64,000 nucleotides of DNA, from positions 182,340 to 246,339 of the forward strand of contig SDOX01000019.1 of NCBI GenBank assembly GCA_004565275.1, in the 5' to 3' direction. The notes below the pieces were generated by a model. The model made no database searches and was not told the origin of the DNA. It saw only the letters and a program-made list of their open reading frames with translations. A program made the translations under genes and the position numbers. Origin of the DNA: Nannochloropsis salina CCMP1776. Lineage: Eukaryota > Sar > Eustigmatophyceae > Eustigmatales > Monodopsidaceae. This document shows, piece by piece, positions 51,301 through 61,409 of this stretch. Position 1 is the first letter of the stretch, and each line of letters begins with the position of its first letter.

Positions 51301-51972
51301 CTTCCACATCGCCAGGCGCTCTTGCAGTCGCAGGTCCAGCCGTCCAACCCCCACACGGGCGCGCATCAGCCACAGCAGGACCCGTACCATTTCCGGCGTG
51401 GGACCCTCAGTCATGACACTCAGCACGCTCAGTTTGAGGCCCCGAGACTGAAAGGAGACGGAGGAGAGGGGAACCACGGTGGTTTCGGGCTCACTCCCCC
51501 GGACAGTGCGGCCTGGTCCCGGCAGCAGCACCTCTGGCCAGAGCAGCCCCAATACGTGCAGCAGCAACAATGCGGAGGCCGAGGGAGAGGGAGCAAGACA
51601 GTGGGGCCACCCCGAGGGGCTCTGGTCGATGGTACTGGAGCTGGAGGAGTCAGGGGCCGGGACGGGCTTTCTTCTACTCAAATTTTCCACAATAACAAGG
51701 CCGCCGTAGAATCGTCTCGAGGACCGCATGGCGCTCCTTCTCCTTCTTCTTACAACGCAAGCTCGATGAATACGAAGGCCTACCTTCATCATCAGCAGGC
51801 CTTGCGACAATCGATGGAGAGCAGCTCTCGCCCACCTTCCCTAGCTCCTCCCATAGGGCTGAACTTGAATACACATCAAAAGCTACGCTCACAGCAGCTG
51901 CGGTACCAAGAACATCGTCAACAGCATCAACCTCACCAGCAACATTTACCACCACAACAGTTCCCTAAATAG
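48385..51972 (+). CDS. RRP6: RRP6/EXOSC10, nuclear exosome 3'-5' exoribonuclease
   Basis: DEDD-Y family exonuclease of the nuclear exosome that trims and degrades rRNA, snoRNA and aberrant transcripts. A single exon encodes 1195 aa from ATG 48385 (MATLDELLF); the frame is open further upstream but without an ATG. A PMC2NT domain (binding the Rrp47/C1D cofactor) covers about residues 20-200. The connector RNFTYSTWQLQVP is the usual lead-in to the nuclease (family HPY.TEI). Catalytic motifs: AVDLEAHSLRSFQG, FHGAESDIKWLQRDFG and YAREDTHYLL. An HRDC domain follows at about 507-585 (LKALYDWRDRVAREEDES, PDKLLLRLA). The C-terminal ~600 residues are low complexity, with Gly/Glu/Arg runs from GGGA repeats, an acidic stretch, a basic NRNRRRNKEKKRQQ segment (a nuclear signal or lasso-like tail) and a Gln/His-rich end. 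Confidence 0.92.
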   Translation: MATLDELLFHQPQPRMGIDDISVENSGRGGMFLKNLFKSLIQGTRASNAIPAGGGLGNGEASDFAFHAATSSNFADKSLDTSKETLALLKKLVVYISKTGAKDQEESKQEEEEEALIAGLDDVEDPDAFENLADLIEDLLDHVEYFMSTAKRGEGEGIKEAGDQEENKKLASEWARLRRMAGAARQTASRYNTMLSQTLDIPKPQHAFQDEIDNRRETCFQPCPHGDGTSVEEGNASEIPHPYETEIRNFTYSTWQLQVPAEKDMQIPLSLQESSPAGLVASPEALREMVQSIREELEKEDEKAIAVDLEAHSLRSFQGLVCLMQISTRERDFLVDTLALWREVGPLLHDLFTDHTVLKIFHGAESDIKWLQRDFGLYVVNLFDTFVAAQALHMPKKSLAYLLQHYVGVVLDKQYQLADWRVRPLPEKMLHYAREDTHYLLHLHDCLRRDLGREQGRIQEVLEGSRAVSSLRYRKETFDPEGYGRLLQGPRRWTGERGEGRREGGLAPVQRETLKALYDWRDRVAREEDESPGYVCPDKLLLRLAKVRPLTRGGVQECVGSGSALPSLVGARMEDMLQVVGAAGKEEGEEEDKARVFSAGGGESSLGDGGTQRRVKTRTSESIATATTLHADAEKTPLSDYAFPVYVPAPLEDSLSQERVSSTFHPPPALPLPPVLNTEELYLSAGWTAASDGLQSMTPVSTGAGREGGRAGVVAATGNEGLESHRGLQHSIGLSPPVRSSNVEETSAPMLQAGFEEREGGREGGGKCTEGDAEGPYATALDPLAGARALLRKEQGLPPVNNAQVDFDGVSEEEEEEKGECEEEGEADEEAMPRSIADIYKISNRNRRRNKEKKRQQDTRSEMSAGADGGAGEGVEGPARLGTTRSSSPTPGDTSLSLPLDPELQEYFGDALDNAASPVPLSNEGAFVLTNKRTRPEDTEEIVKFMSSIGWVDANAPALPSSSRAVALPEQFLPHRQALLQSQVQPSNPHTGAHQPQQDPYHFRRGTLSHDTQHAQFEAPRLKGDGGEGNHGGFGLTPPDSAAWSRQQHLWPEQPQYVQQQQCGGRGRGSKTVGPPRGALVDGTGAGGVRGRDGLSSTQIFHNNKAAVESSRGPHGAPSPSSYNASSMNTKAYLHHQQALRQSMESSSRPPSLAPPIGLNLNTHQKLRSQQLRYQEHRQQHQPHQQHLPPQQFPK

Positions 51973-53142
51973 CAACGGCGGCGAGAGGAGAGCAACCGAG
52001 GCGATGGCTTGCATATTGAAAGGAAGGAACTGTTGTGCACGCGGGCACAGAGAAGAGAGAGTACAACAGGCGAAGTGCGCTTTAAAGAAAGCCGCTTGGA
52101 GGCATTTGGCAATTAGAACGAGAGAAGATTTGTGATTTTTCCTTGACCAAAGCCATGGTGGATTGGAGAATCGCGGGGCTCGACGGAAGGGGAAAGTAGG
52201 ACGTAGGAGAGTCTCTTTGATTTCTTTCTCTCCTAACTCTCCCCTGGGACCTGCTCGATCGACATCTCTTCTGAAGGCGCTCGGGCATGCGTGCGGTCAG
52301 AACCAACCGGTTGCCTGTGCATTGTTATAATCGAAGGCCCTTCGGGAGACGCCCAGGACGAGGATAGGGGAGACACAAGAGGGGTAGGGGAAAAGATGAC
52401 AGCGCTCCAGAGGCCGAGGGAGGGACAAATACTGGACCTCAAGACGTGTGGAGGTTTCTGGCAGGTGGCTCTTCGTGATGAGGAAGGGACAGTGCATATC
52501 GCTGGATTTAAGGAAATGCACATATCTCGATTGACCCTACAAAGGGGTCAAATATATGATGAAATTGATTCACTGCTCGACAGTTGCGGACAATAGCCCC
52601 CCAATGTTGCCGCATAAGATCGCACTGTAGCGCTTTGTCACATTTGTAAACTTTGACACGATGCACGTAAGGTGGAAAAGGTTCGACTTAAAAAGCTTGT
52701 GGGCCTTCAGAGGGAAAGAACATCGGAGGGAATTTCGACAGAGGCATGGCAATAAAGAAGGAGACCCACAATCACTGCAAAACAACGGCCCATATAAAGA
52801 AAGTTAACCCCTTGTGTATCTTTTTTTTAAATTCTTGTTAAGCTTCTCCTCGCTGGCTGAAAGCGGCAACGTCCACGGTCCTCTCCCAGTGTGAGCTTTT
52901 CTCCAGGCGGGAAGAAAGTGCCAAATCCATCCGCTCGAGGCCTGAATCTCACAACAAGAACAAGCACGACAACACTTTCCAGCCTTTGGTGGGTGTCAGG
53001 TCTCCCCCCTCTCTCACTCTATCCATATTTATAGTAGTAAGGCGCTTGCATCCCCCCCCCACCCATGCCCGCAGTGATCTCTCCTACATATCACTAAAGC
53101 AGCTTCCGTCTCGTTGCCTTCTCAGTCACAATGTCCTGCGCT
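51973..53142. other. Intergenic, 1.2 kb, with one short plausible frame
   Basis: Downstream of RRP6 (+) and downstream of the small plastid-protein gene (-). Apart from the frame at 52396-52596 I see no gene. It includes a C9 run near 53054-53062. Confidence 0.4.
52396..52596 (+). CDS. Possible small protein or terminal exon, unrecognised
   Basis: A 66-codon frame from ATG (MTALQRPREGQILDLK) to the stop at 52594-52596. It continues open upstream to about 52291 without another ATG. The sequence GGFWQVALRDEEGTVHIAGF followed by a helical acidic end (YDEIDSLLDSCGQ) looks protein-like. No family is recognised. It could be the last exon of a gene whose first exon I could not place. Confidence 0.3.
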   Translation: MTALQRPREGQILDLKTCGGFWQVALRDEEGTVHIAGFKEMHISRLTLQRGQIYDEIDSLLDSCGQ

Positions 53143-53990
53143 TTATGCGTCGCCCCCATCCGAGGCCCCCGCAAGAAGTGAGTCAATGTCTTGGACCTGG
53201 AAAATCTGTGCCGTGAAGTCCATCTCGTACTGCTCCAGACGCTTGCTGTACTCGGCTTTGGAAGCCCGTTTACGCGTCTTGATGATCAAGTACTTGGGTC
53301 CCGTGTTCTGTGGATCGATAAGTTGGACAGAGAGGATGCTGAGAGAGAAGCTCTGCCAAAGAGGCCCCAAACTGAACCCGCTCGGCCGTGTCACGTTGTG
53401 TCGGCATTCGAAACCTCTCCTTCCTTTCTTTCTGCTTTCAACGGATTCCATGCTTATTCCTTTTGCATCACTTTACCTTCATGCGGTATTTGCGGGCATT
53501 CTCCCCGTTTCGCTTCCTCTTCTCGCGTTTCGCATTGAAACGGCACGCCATCACCACATTCCCGGCGGCGCGACCTTTTTGTTGCACTTGCTGGGAGCCT
53601 ATTGTGATACGGTGTTGTTAAGATAATTATACCAAAGTTAGATCTGCATCGTACAGAGTTAAAATCGTAAAAGCTCTGCTCTACGTAGATGGAAACCACA
53701 AATGGTTTTCCATCTACACGCAAGTTAGAACCGTCCCACTCAGCGCCTTCAATTCACTCACCGGTACGGAGCGCCAGCGGTGCTGGGGTCATAAATGCCT
53801 GCCACGGAAAAGATTAGGTCGACATGAGTGAGTTTCGCTCATCTTTCTGCCTCTTTGGTTTCCTACGTGTTGAGCTCCGGCCTGTTTCTCCCTCCCTTAG
53901 GGACTGGTCAACTCTCGCATAAACACGTACCGTGGACACGGTTACACAGACCGCCAGAAGAAGGGCAACGAGGACAAATGCTCGTGACAT
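53143..53990 (-). CDS. Small plastid-targeted basic protein
   Basis: Four minus-strand exons (53931-53990, 53762-53798, 53477-53598, 53143-53307) join in frame to 127 aa. Exon 1 is a signal peptide (MSRAFVLVALLLAVCVTVST). Exon 2 begins AFMTPAPLALRTG, giving a VST/AFMTP junction that is a textbook ASAF-type plastid cleavage motif. The mature part is highly basic (CRFNAKREKRKRNGENARKY, then KYLIIKTRKRASKAEYSKRL) and ends with an acidic tail (DIDSLLAGASDGGDA). Size, charge and location suggest a plastid ribosomal or RNA-binding protein, but I do not recognise the family, so no function is assigned. The 5' end faces the Mbb1-type gene across a 0.6-kb divergent promoter region. Confidence 0.75.
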
Positions 53991-54597
53991 GTTGCTGTTC
54001 GTGATTGTGTGCGGGTGCTATGAGAAGTGCTCATACGAAAGGAGTGGAATGGGCGGGGGCCCGGCGGATACTACTCAGAGTCTCGCTCGATGTGGGACGT
54101 GGTTGGTGAGAAAATGCCTACTGAATGGTCCATGCGGCCCCGAACATCGAAGCGAAGAACGATCAAGCGCACACCGGCGCAAGAATGAAAAGCACCACAT
54201 CTCCCCACCACCCTGCCCATGCGATATGGAGGGTGCGTGTTGTTGTGGTCGTGGACAGGGATGTCGCAGGGCACTAGGGCTCGAACGCGAGAACGGCTCT
54301 GCGTGGAAAAGGCGTGATATCCTATTGCGCGTGTAGCTCCTGAGAGCAGGGTATAAAATCCAATTACCGACCAAAATGCGTCGCATCCATGGCACCGATG
54401 GCATGATAGGAGCGTATCGTGCATAGTTGCATTCTATTGTGATGGATCTTTTGTGTCTCGTGTTTTGAGTGGCTGATTCAGCGTGGTCGGACGTCGTTCA
54501 AGCCTGTGACGCGGGTTTACAGGCAAACACATCCCCCTATTTTCTTAAGACCAACCATCCTCCATTACCATTCAACATATCATCAGGGAGGGAAGCT
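53991..54597. promoter_or_regulatory. Divergent promoter region of two likely plastid-protein genes
   Basis: The 0.6-kb gap between the start codons of the small plastid protein (-) and the Mbb1-type factor (+). Shared regulation is possible because both products are likely plastid proteins (inference). No specific motif is recognised. Confidence 0.4.
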
Positions 54598-57500
54598 ATG
54601 GTAGAATCTAGGCGGCGGCGGAGACCAGGCTCTTCTGTCTTGATGACCACGACCACGGCGGTACTCCTCCTTCACACCTCTTGGACCTCAGCAGCACCAT
54701 CGTCGTCGTCTGCGCCCTCCCCGAACACTTGTCTTCCCCCACGGCCTTTGGTGAGTCATGTCGTTTGTATTTGATTGTTACTGCAATGATATTGATGAAC
54801 GGGATAGCCTTGCCATGCCTGCTTTGAACGGCGCACTTATCGATGCTCACAATGCACATGAACAGCACCAAGGAGCTTTCCTCTCTCCACGCACTCCCTT
54901 CCGATGGGGGGCCAAAAGCAGAAGCAACAGTGATAGCACACAAACCAAGCCTTCAGAAGACGCCATCTGTAGTACCTGTAATTTTATCGCAGCCTCCGTT
55001 TCCTTCTCTCCCACCCCCCTCGTCTTGCCGGCCTCAAGGACGGATGATGTGACCAGTCCTCACGCTGCGCCCGCGAACCCCCCCGCGGACTTCGCCCCTC
55101 CTATCTCGCCCCCAGGCACCAACTTGATAAAGGGTGGAAAGGGCTCGATCGGAAGCAGCAAGACTTCCAATGCCAGGAGTAAGGGCCCAAAACCAGGACT
55201 CCTCTATGTCCTTCAAGGGGTCAGGGACCGCGAGACCATCCGAGGCAGCAGCGAGGCAGAGGCGGAGCGTGCCGTGGCGGTGGTAGGCTTAAAAGGGAAG
55301 AGCAATGCGCCGCTTTCCTCTCTGGAGAGGGCCAAGGCGCGCATGCCTCGCCTCGAGGAGAGGGTGGCGGAGGAGGGGGAGGGGAGTGTAGGAGAGACAG
55401 GCTGGGGCAACCAGGACGAGGACGAGGGGGCTGGGACGGAAAGGATGGGTTACAGAGAGGGGGACGTAGCAGAGGAAGAGGGAACCGAAGAAGCAGGCCC
55501 TCCTCTGCCCTACTTGCCCTCACAGGCGGAAGATCTGGAGGCCAAGATCGCCGAGGCGGAGACGGCGTCGAACTCCCTGGAAACTCTTTCTAAGGCCGTG
55601 AACGAACGCATGTTGGAGGAAAAATTCGACAACGTCCGGGCCCCGTACCGGGAGCCTCGGGAGCCCAAGCCACTCCCGTACCAGCTCGACCTCCTCACCT
55701 ACTACGCCAAGGAGGCCCTGCGGAAGCGGAACGTCCCAGAGGCGGCGCGCATCTATCAGCGGTGCATGGAGCTGGATCGGTACGACGGACGGGCCTACAT
55801 AGGCCTGGCGAGGATAGAAGGGAGGCGGCGGAATGGGACGGCGGCGCAGGCCGTGTACGAGGAGGCCTTGCGGTGGTGTGCCGACAATCCGTTTGTGCTC
55901 CAGGCCTACGGGGTCTTCCAGCAGAGGAACGGGGTAAGCGGGGGGGCCCGATCAGGACGGGGCTCAGATTGAACGCAGGTGTCAAGAAGGGAAGAGGGGT
56001 GGGGGGTGACAAAGAAAGCACACGGAAGCGGGGAGGCGCGGATTTCAAACAGGAAACACGAAGACTCTGTGTGCATAGGAAGAGCACATCGATGCAGGTC
56101 CTCATCCCACCCCTCCCTTGCTCCCTCCCTCCCTCCATTCCCTCCCCCCTCTCCCTTTCTGGAAACCCCACCTTCCCCTCCAAAGAATCTGCGCAAAGCC
56201 ATGGAACTCTTCGATGCCGCCATCCGTCACGGACCCAAGCACAGCGCGGCCTGGCTAGGCAAAGCCCAGTTGCTGTGGGAGTTGGGCAGAAAGCGGGAAG
56301 CCCGAGGGTACTTCCAAACGGCCGTGCAAAGCAACCCGGAGAACGAGGTGCTGTGGCACGCCTGGGGAGTGGCGGAACGGCGGGAGGGGAACTTCGGAGT
56401 GGCCAGAAAACTTCTGCGAAAGGCCACGGAGATCAATCCGAGGTGAGGAGGAGGATACTGACAGGGATGTGGGCGCGCGCACGAGTGCGAAGGGACGGGA
56501 AGCCAGGCCAGCATTTCGAGGACTGCCGCTCAGACGGTCAGATCGACTCAAAGCGCTTCTGTGCGGGCTTGCCTTGGTGATGGCACAGCAAGAGAGTCGG
56601 CGCTGTTTCTTGAGGGTTACTGACCTTCCACGCCCTCCTTTTTCCTTCTCCTTCTAGAAACTCCTTCTGCTGGCATGCCTGGGCTGTCATGGAGCAAGAG
56701 CTGGAGAACATGGACCTTGCAGTAGATCTGTATCAAAATGCGCTGAAGGTGGGGTGGGAAGGATACAAAAAGCAAAAGAGACACAGGGCCTGCCCAGCAG
56801 ATCCGATGCGACGTCAGAAGCTCTCCCGCATGCCCCTTTCATCCTCTGTCCCTCCACTCCTCCCCCTTTTCCCCTCTCTCCCTTAAAGGCTTTCCCGAAT
56901 AGCAGCCACACATATCAAGCATGGGCTTGTCTGGAGAAAGATCGCGGCAATTGGGAGCTGGCTTTCTCCCTCTTTCGCTCTGGCATCGCCAAACGGCCGT
57001 GGGACGGGGGGGCCTATCAGCCCTACGCCCTCGCCTTGAAGGAGCGGGGGGAGATGACGGCGGCGATGGAGATCTTCCAGAAGGGACTGCAGGAGGATCC
57101 TTACCACTGTCCTTTGTACCAGGTACTTGGCCACTCCGTATCCCATTTTGGAGCAAGCCACGTCGATCGAGCACTTATTCGTAGCCGTCGTCATACACAT
57201 CATTATTCTGCGCTCAATCCCTCATCCATTTATTTTCTCACTAACTCCATTTCCAACCAGGCGTTTGGAATGTTGCTGGCGGAACTGGGAAGGACAGATG
57301 CAGCGCGATCGATCTTTGAGAGAGGAACTCAGACGAATCCTCGCGGGCGCCATGTGTACTACATTTGGCACGCTTGGGCCGTTATGGAGGAGAAGAGTGG
57401 TGAGTCTGGCTTACTTTTGTCCTCCCCCTTATCTATCCTGTATCGCACTTGGATAGTGGGAAGAATTCCACGTTCCACTGCTCGGCAGATCATTCAGTGG

Positions 57501-58381
57501 TTCGCTCTTGTTCGTGGAGGAGAAGATAGAATGGCATGAACAAGGAGGCGTGAGTGTGCGGCAAGGCAAAGATACCGCAGACTTTTTAACCGGATAGACT
57601 TTGCCGTCCACGGACCAATTTATTTTACACCTTCTCTTTCATCGTTTGGCTCACAGGTAACTTCGAACTGGCCCGTCGGTATTTCCGCAAAGCCCTGGAA
57701 CGTCAAAGCCGCTCCATTCCCACCCTGGTGGCCCTGGCGCAATTGGAAGAGATGGAAGGAAACGTGGAGGGTTGTCGAGAGCTTTACGAGCGCGTCCTCT
57801 TGATCCGACCGGAAGCAGAGGTCTATTGGACTCAGTACGAAGTGATGGAGCGCCGGTTTGGGCACGTGGAACACGCAATGCGAATAGAGCAAAGGCGACA
57901 CCTGGCCTTTGGCGGAAAAAGCGGGGGAGGCCCGCATGGAGGAGGAGGTGGCACGAGAGATGCCAAGCAGGGAGGGAGGGGAGTGGAGGAATATGAGAAG
58001 GGAAGTCGGATGATGGGACTCTTCGATTCATTTCAAGGAGCGTACGCTTTGCCCAGGCGGACCATGGAGGAGGAAAAGGGGAGGGATAGAAAGTGGGGGG
58101 CCTTAGGAGGCAAGGACGGGAACGGAGCAAAGCGTAGCATGGGGTGGAGAGCGGACGGACAAAGTAAAGGGCGAGAGGCGGATGAGGAGCAAGAAGAGGC
58201 AGAGCATTCACGGGAGCAGCTGCAGCGTGGACGGATCGGGGGGAGTGCCACAGGCGTGTCTCCGCCACCGCCTCCGAGGCACGCGCGAGAAGATGCGCCC
58301 GTTTTTGATACCTTTCTTGAAGGAGGGTTCACCAGGGAGGGAGAGATCAGGCATGGAAATGTGACATTGGGGATTGCATAG
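54598..58381 (+). CDS. MBB1: Mbb1/HCF107-type HAT-repeat RNA factor
   Basis: Seven exons (54598-54750, 54866-55933, 56186-56442, 56658-56748, 56889-57122, 57261-57399, 57657-58381) join in frame to 888 aa. HAT/TPR-like helical repeats run from about residue 325 to 700: TYYAKEALRKRNVPEAARIY, ARIEGRRRNGTAAQAVYEEA, LWHAWGVAERREGNFGVARK, WHAWAVMEQELENMDLA, AFGMLLAELGRTDAARSIFE and the last NFELARRYFRKALER. This array and the lead-in NVRAPYREPREPKPLPYQLD match Chlamydomonas Mbb1 and Arabidopsis HCF107, which protect and process the plastid psbB/psbH transcripts. The N-terminus has a basic head and a hydrophobic segment (TTTTAVLLLHTSWTSAAP) that could be a signal peptide for plastid import, though no clear ASAF site follows. 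The C-terminal ~170 residues are Gly/Lys/Glu-rich and less conserved. Confidence 0.87.
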
Positions 58382-59174
58382 AATTTGTGGAAGTTACGGA
58401 ATGGGGAGGGAGGACAAGAGGGGGCAAAAAGAGGTCTCCACAATGTTTAAATAACTGAAGAACACATTTTCAGCGAGGATAAGACGACATGCTCGGTACA
58501 CTAATCACTCTGAAAGCCTCGCCACGAGACGCGGGAAATTCGAGAGCTGCGATGCGTTTTGTTGGCTGTAAAACCAGTGGAGGTAGAGAAAGAACGAGTG
58601 CTACACGGTGCATTAAGGAAGCGTAATGCAGGGGGACGGATAGATAGCATGAAATGAATAAGATCGGAAAGAAAACTCCAGCGTTGACCTTCTTATCACC
58701 CGACATACCGGTCCGCATTGTCAGCGTTCACGTGCCCACATTCATCTGAAGCTGCCTCTCTAGATTAGATTGGTAAGTGTTGAGACTCGTCTTTTTTACG
58801 CCACAAAGCCCTCGATCTTACTTTTGCACAGCTTGGTCAGCCCCAGAGACGAGATAGTCCCTCTCGGATCACATCACTTCTGTTTCCGTTTTTCTTGGGA
58901 AAAGAATTGTGTTCCATGGCCCAATGCGTGAATATATCCGCAACGACAAGACGGCTAGAAAGTTATAACTGCTCGTTTCAGATTTAACTCGAGAGCCCAG
59001 CACAACACTCACGTTTTCGCTGCATTCATTGGATTGTTCTTTCAAAGCAATTGCATCAACGAGGATATGCAATATGTTGCCAAAATTACTGGGGCATTGG
59101 CATGTCATCCTCTTTCAATTGCCTCGCGTTCTATATGACACCCTTTGCAATACTGGTCCTGCTCCTTTCTACGT
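58382..59174. other. Convergent intergenic spacer
   Basis: About 0.8 kb between the 3' ends of the HAT-repeat gene (+) and the tandem kinase gene (-). No protein-like frame or RNA gene is seen. Confidence 0.45.
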
Positions 59175-61409
59175 TCATTTCAAGCCCAGCAGCGGTTGAA
59201 AAATGGCATTGTGTCCAGACTTGACAGCGAGAGGGCTTCGCACTTCCATCATGTTTCTAGAAGTGCTGGTGCTGACTCCCTTCCTATAGACGCCGAGCAG
59301 TTCCCTTCCATACGACGGTGTACTCGCGTCGGCAGCGTATCTTTGCTGCGACAGATGCGGTGAAAGCGGGATAGACGGAGTGTGCATCCTCATCCAGGGA
59401 TGCCGCATTGCTTCCTGCAATGTCATACGCACTCTTGTATCCACGATCAACAACTTCTCGATGAAGTCTTGTGCAGCTTTTGACATGTACAAGGGGAAAG
59501 ATACCTTTCCATCCATAATGTTCTCGAACATTCTCCCCTCAAAATTCTTCAATGCCTCTCCCTCAACATCGTCCTCCTCTTGAAAAGTGACAGGGGAGGA
59601 GCGTCTGAAAGGGGTGCGGCCGACCAAAAACTCGTAGCATAGCACGCCCACAGACCAGGTGTCGACAGATTCTGCATACCCTTTCCCGTCGTGTCTGAGC
59701 ATTTCCGGGCTCACATAGTCGGGGGTGCCACACAACGTCTGCCGCAACCGTATTCCGTGACTTCCCCTGACCGCACCCACGCACCATCCAAAATCTGCCA
59801 GGAGCAAATCGCCTGTCGGCCCCAAGAGCAGATTTTCTGGCTTGAGGTCACGGTGGATGATGCCTTGTCCATGCAGGAACTGGAGTGCTTCGATCAGCTG
59901 CATTATATACTTGGCGGCCTCGTTTTCTCGAAACCTTCCCCCTGGACATGATTTAAGCTTCCTGTAAAGTTCCACAGGGCAGTACTCCATGACAAGGTAC
60001 AGACGCAGCTCGTCGTGGAAGTACCCGTGACAACGGACAATGTGTCGGTGTCGAAGCTTGCAATGAATTTCGACCTCATTTTTGATTTGATGCCAGACGC
60101 CGTCTGCCTCAAGCTGAGCTTTATGGAGAACTTTGACTGCCACCCTCCGCCCGGTCTTTTTCTCTCTTGCCATGTACACGGAGCCGTAACGGCCTCGACC
60201 TATGGGATTGGGATTGAATGCAAAGTCGTGCCGCGACCAGCCTTTACCGCTCTTGTCGGAGCACAAGATTGGCTGAATTACAAGGGGTGTGCTGTCTGTA
60301 GAGCTCAGCGGGGGAGCAGGATAGAGAGGGTCGTCGGGGAGAGAAGGGGGATGGCTCTGGATACAAGATGGAAGCTTGGAAAACTCTGTGTTCGATTTGA
60401 CAGTGACGCCGCATCCTGGCCTTTTCCTGCTCACTAAGAAGGAAGAAAAGGCGACAGGAGGCGCGACATTGGATTCGTCTAACCAGGGGTCGGCCAAAGC
60501 CTCCTCCAGGGACGGCCGCAAAGATGGTTCTGACTGCAAGACTCGCATGATGAAGTTGCATGCCTCGTCCGTCAAATCTTCCCGGAAATGAATCCGCTGT
60601 CCGCGCTCAGACAGGAGCTCCTCGTCGCTGCTTTCCTCGTCTTCCTCGCCTGCACTATGGGCGAGCCGGTCCGTAGCATCCCTTGCCGTGCTTTGACCAC
60701 CGCAAATTTTCTCATCCGATCGTCGCCGCTCAAATGGGGTACGCCCATGCAGTAGTTCAAAGGCCATGACACCAGCTGTCCACAGATCCACACTGGGCCC
60801 ATAAGGCTCCCGAGCCAGGACCTCCGGCGCTAAGTAATCCCCCTGAGTCCCACACACTGTTTGCCGCAACCGCTTGCTGGATGTGCACCAACCGAAGTCA
60901 CACAGCAAAAGGTGGCCCCGTCGATTTAAAAGCAGGTTTTCAGGTTTTAAATCCCGATGTATGATTCCTTGTCCGTGCAAATAGGTAAGCGCATCCAACA
61001 GCTGTCGCATGTAAAATGCTGCCTGGGGCTCAGCAAGCCGTCGCTGCGGCTGTGCACGCAAGTACTTCAGTAGATCGCCCCCTTCTGCCAGAGACATTAC
61101 AACATACACGCGATGCGGGTCCTGGAACCATCCAAACATGCGTATTATGTTGGGGTGGCGCAATTTACAATGCACCTCGATTTCCTGCCGCAGTTGTTTC
61201 ACCACACCACAGGCTTCCAGCTCTTTTTTGAAGAGGACCTTAATGCCGACTACTTTGTTGCTGCGCTTTTCTTTAGCAGCAAAAACATGACCAAACCGTC
61301 CCTGGCCGATGGGTTGGGGTGGAGAACCGAAGTCGAAGTCATCGCGAGTCCATGGAGACGACCTCGATGGTGCCTTGATTGGAGTCTCCATCCCTGTCGC
61401 AAGGTACAT
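59175..61409 (-). CDS. Tandem-domain Aurora-like Ser/Thr kinase
   Basis: A single exon encodes 744 aa with two protein-kinase domains. Domain 1 spans about residues 26-312: glycine loop IGQGRFGHV, Lys57 in GIKVLFKK, HRDLKPEN 151-158, DFGW 171-174, and activation segment RLRQTVCGTQGDYLAPE, with one extra Gly relative to Aurora. It has an acidic insert at about 230-270. Domain 2 spans about 391-690: IGRGRYGSVYMAREK, Lys426, KAQLEADGVWHQIKNEVEIH, HGYFHDELRLYLVMEYCP, HRDLKPEN 519-526, DFGW 539-542, TLCGTPDYVSPEML and CYEFLVGRTPF. The DFGW motif, the FKAQLE.AGVEHQL-like helix C and the GYFHD hinge strand are Aurora hallmarks, clearest in domain 2. Both domains keep the catalytic Lys, HRD and DFG residues. 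No other domain is seen. Aurora kinases normally have one domain and control chromosome segregation. Confidence 0.9.
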   Translation of the reverse strand: MYLATGMETPIKAPSRSSPWTRDDFDFGSPPQPIGQGRFGHVFAAKEKRSNKVVGIKVLFKKELEACGVVKQLRQEIEVHCKLRHPNIIRMFGWFQDPHRVYVVMSLAEGGDLLKYLRAQPQRRLAEPQAAFYMRQLLDALTYLHGQGIIHRDLKPENLLLNRRGHLLLCDFGWCTSSKRLRQTVCGTQGDYLAPEVLAREPYGPSVDLWTAGVMAFELLHGRTPFERRRSDEKICGGQSTARDATDRLAHSAGEEDEESSDEELLSERGQRIHFREDLTDEACNFIMRVLQSEPSLRPSLEEALADPWLDESNVAPPVAFSSFLVSRKRPGCGVTVKSNTEFSKLPSCIQSHPPSLPDDPLYPAPPLSSTDSTPLVIQPILCSDKSGKGWSRHDFAFNPNPIGRGRYGSVYMAREKKTGRRVAVKVLHKAQLEADGVWHQIKNEVEIHCKLRHRHIVRCHGYFHDELRLYLVMEYCPVELYRKLKSCPGGRFRENEAAKYIMQLIEALQFLHGQGIIHRDLKPENLLLGPTGDLLLADFGWCVGAVRGSHGIRLRQTLCGTPDYVSPEMLRHDGKGYAESVDTWSVGVLCYEFLVGRTPFRRSSPVTFQEEDDVEGEALKNFEGRMFENIMDGKVSFPLYMSKAAQDFIEKLLIVDTRVRMTLQEAMRHPWMRMHTPSIPLSPHLSQQRYAADASTPSYGRELLGVYRKGVSTSTSRNMMEVRSPLAVKSGHNAIFQPLLGLK

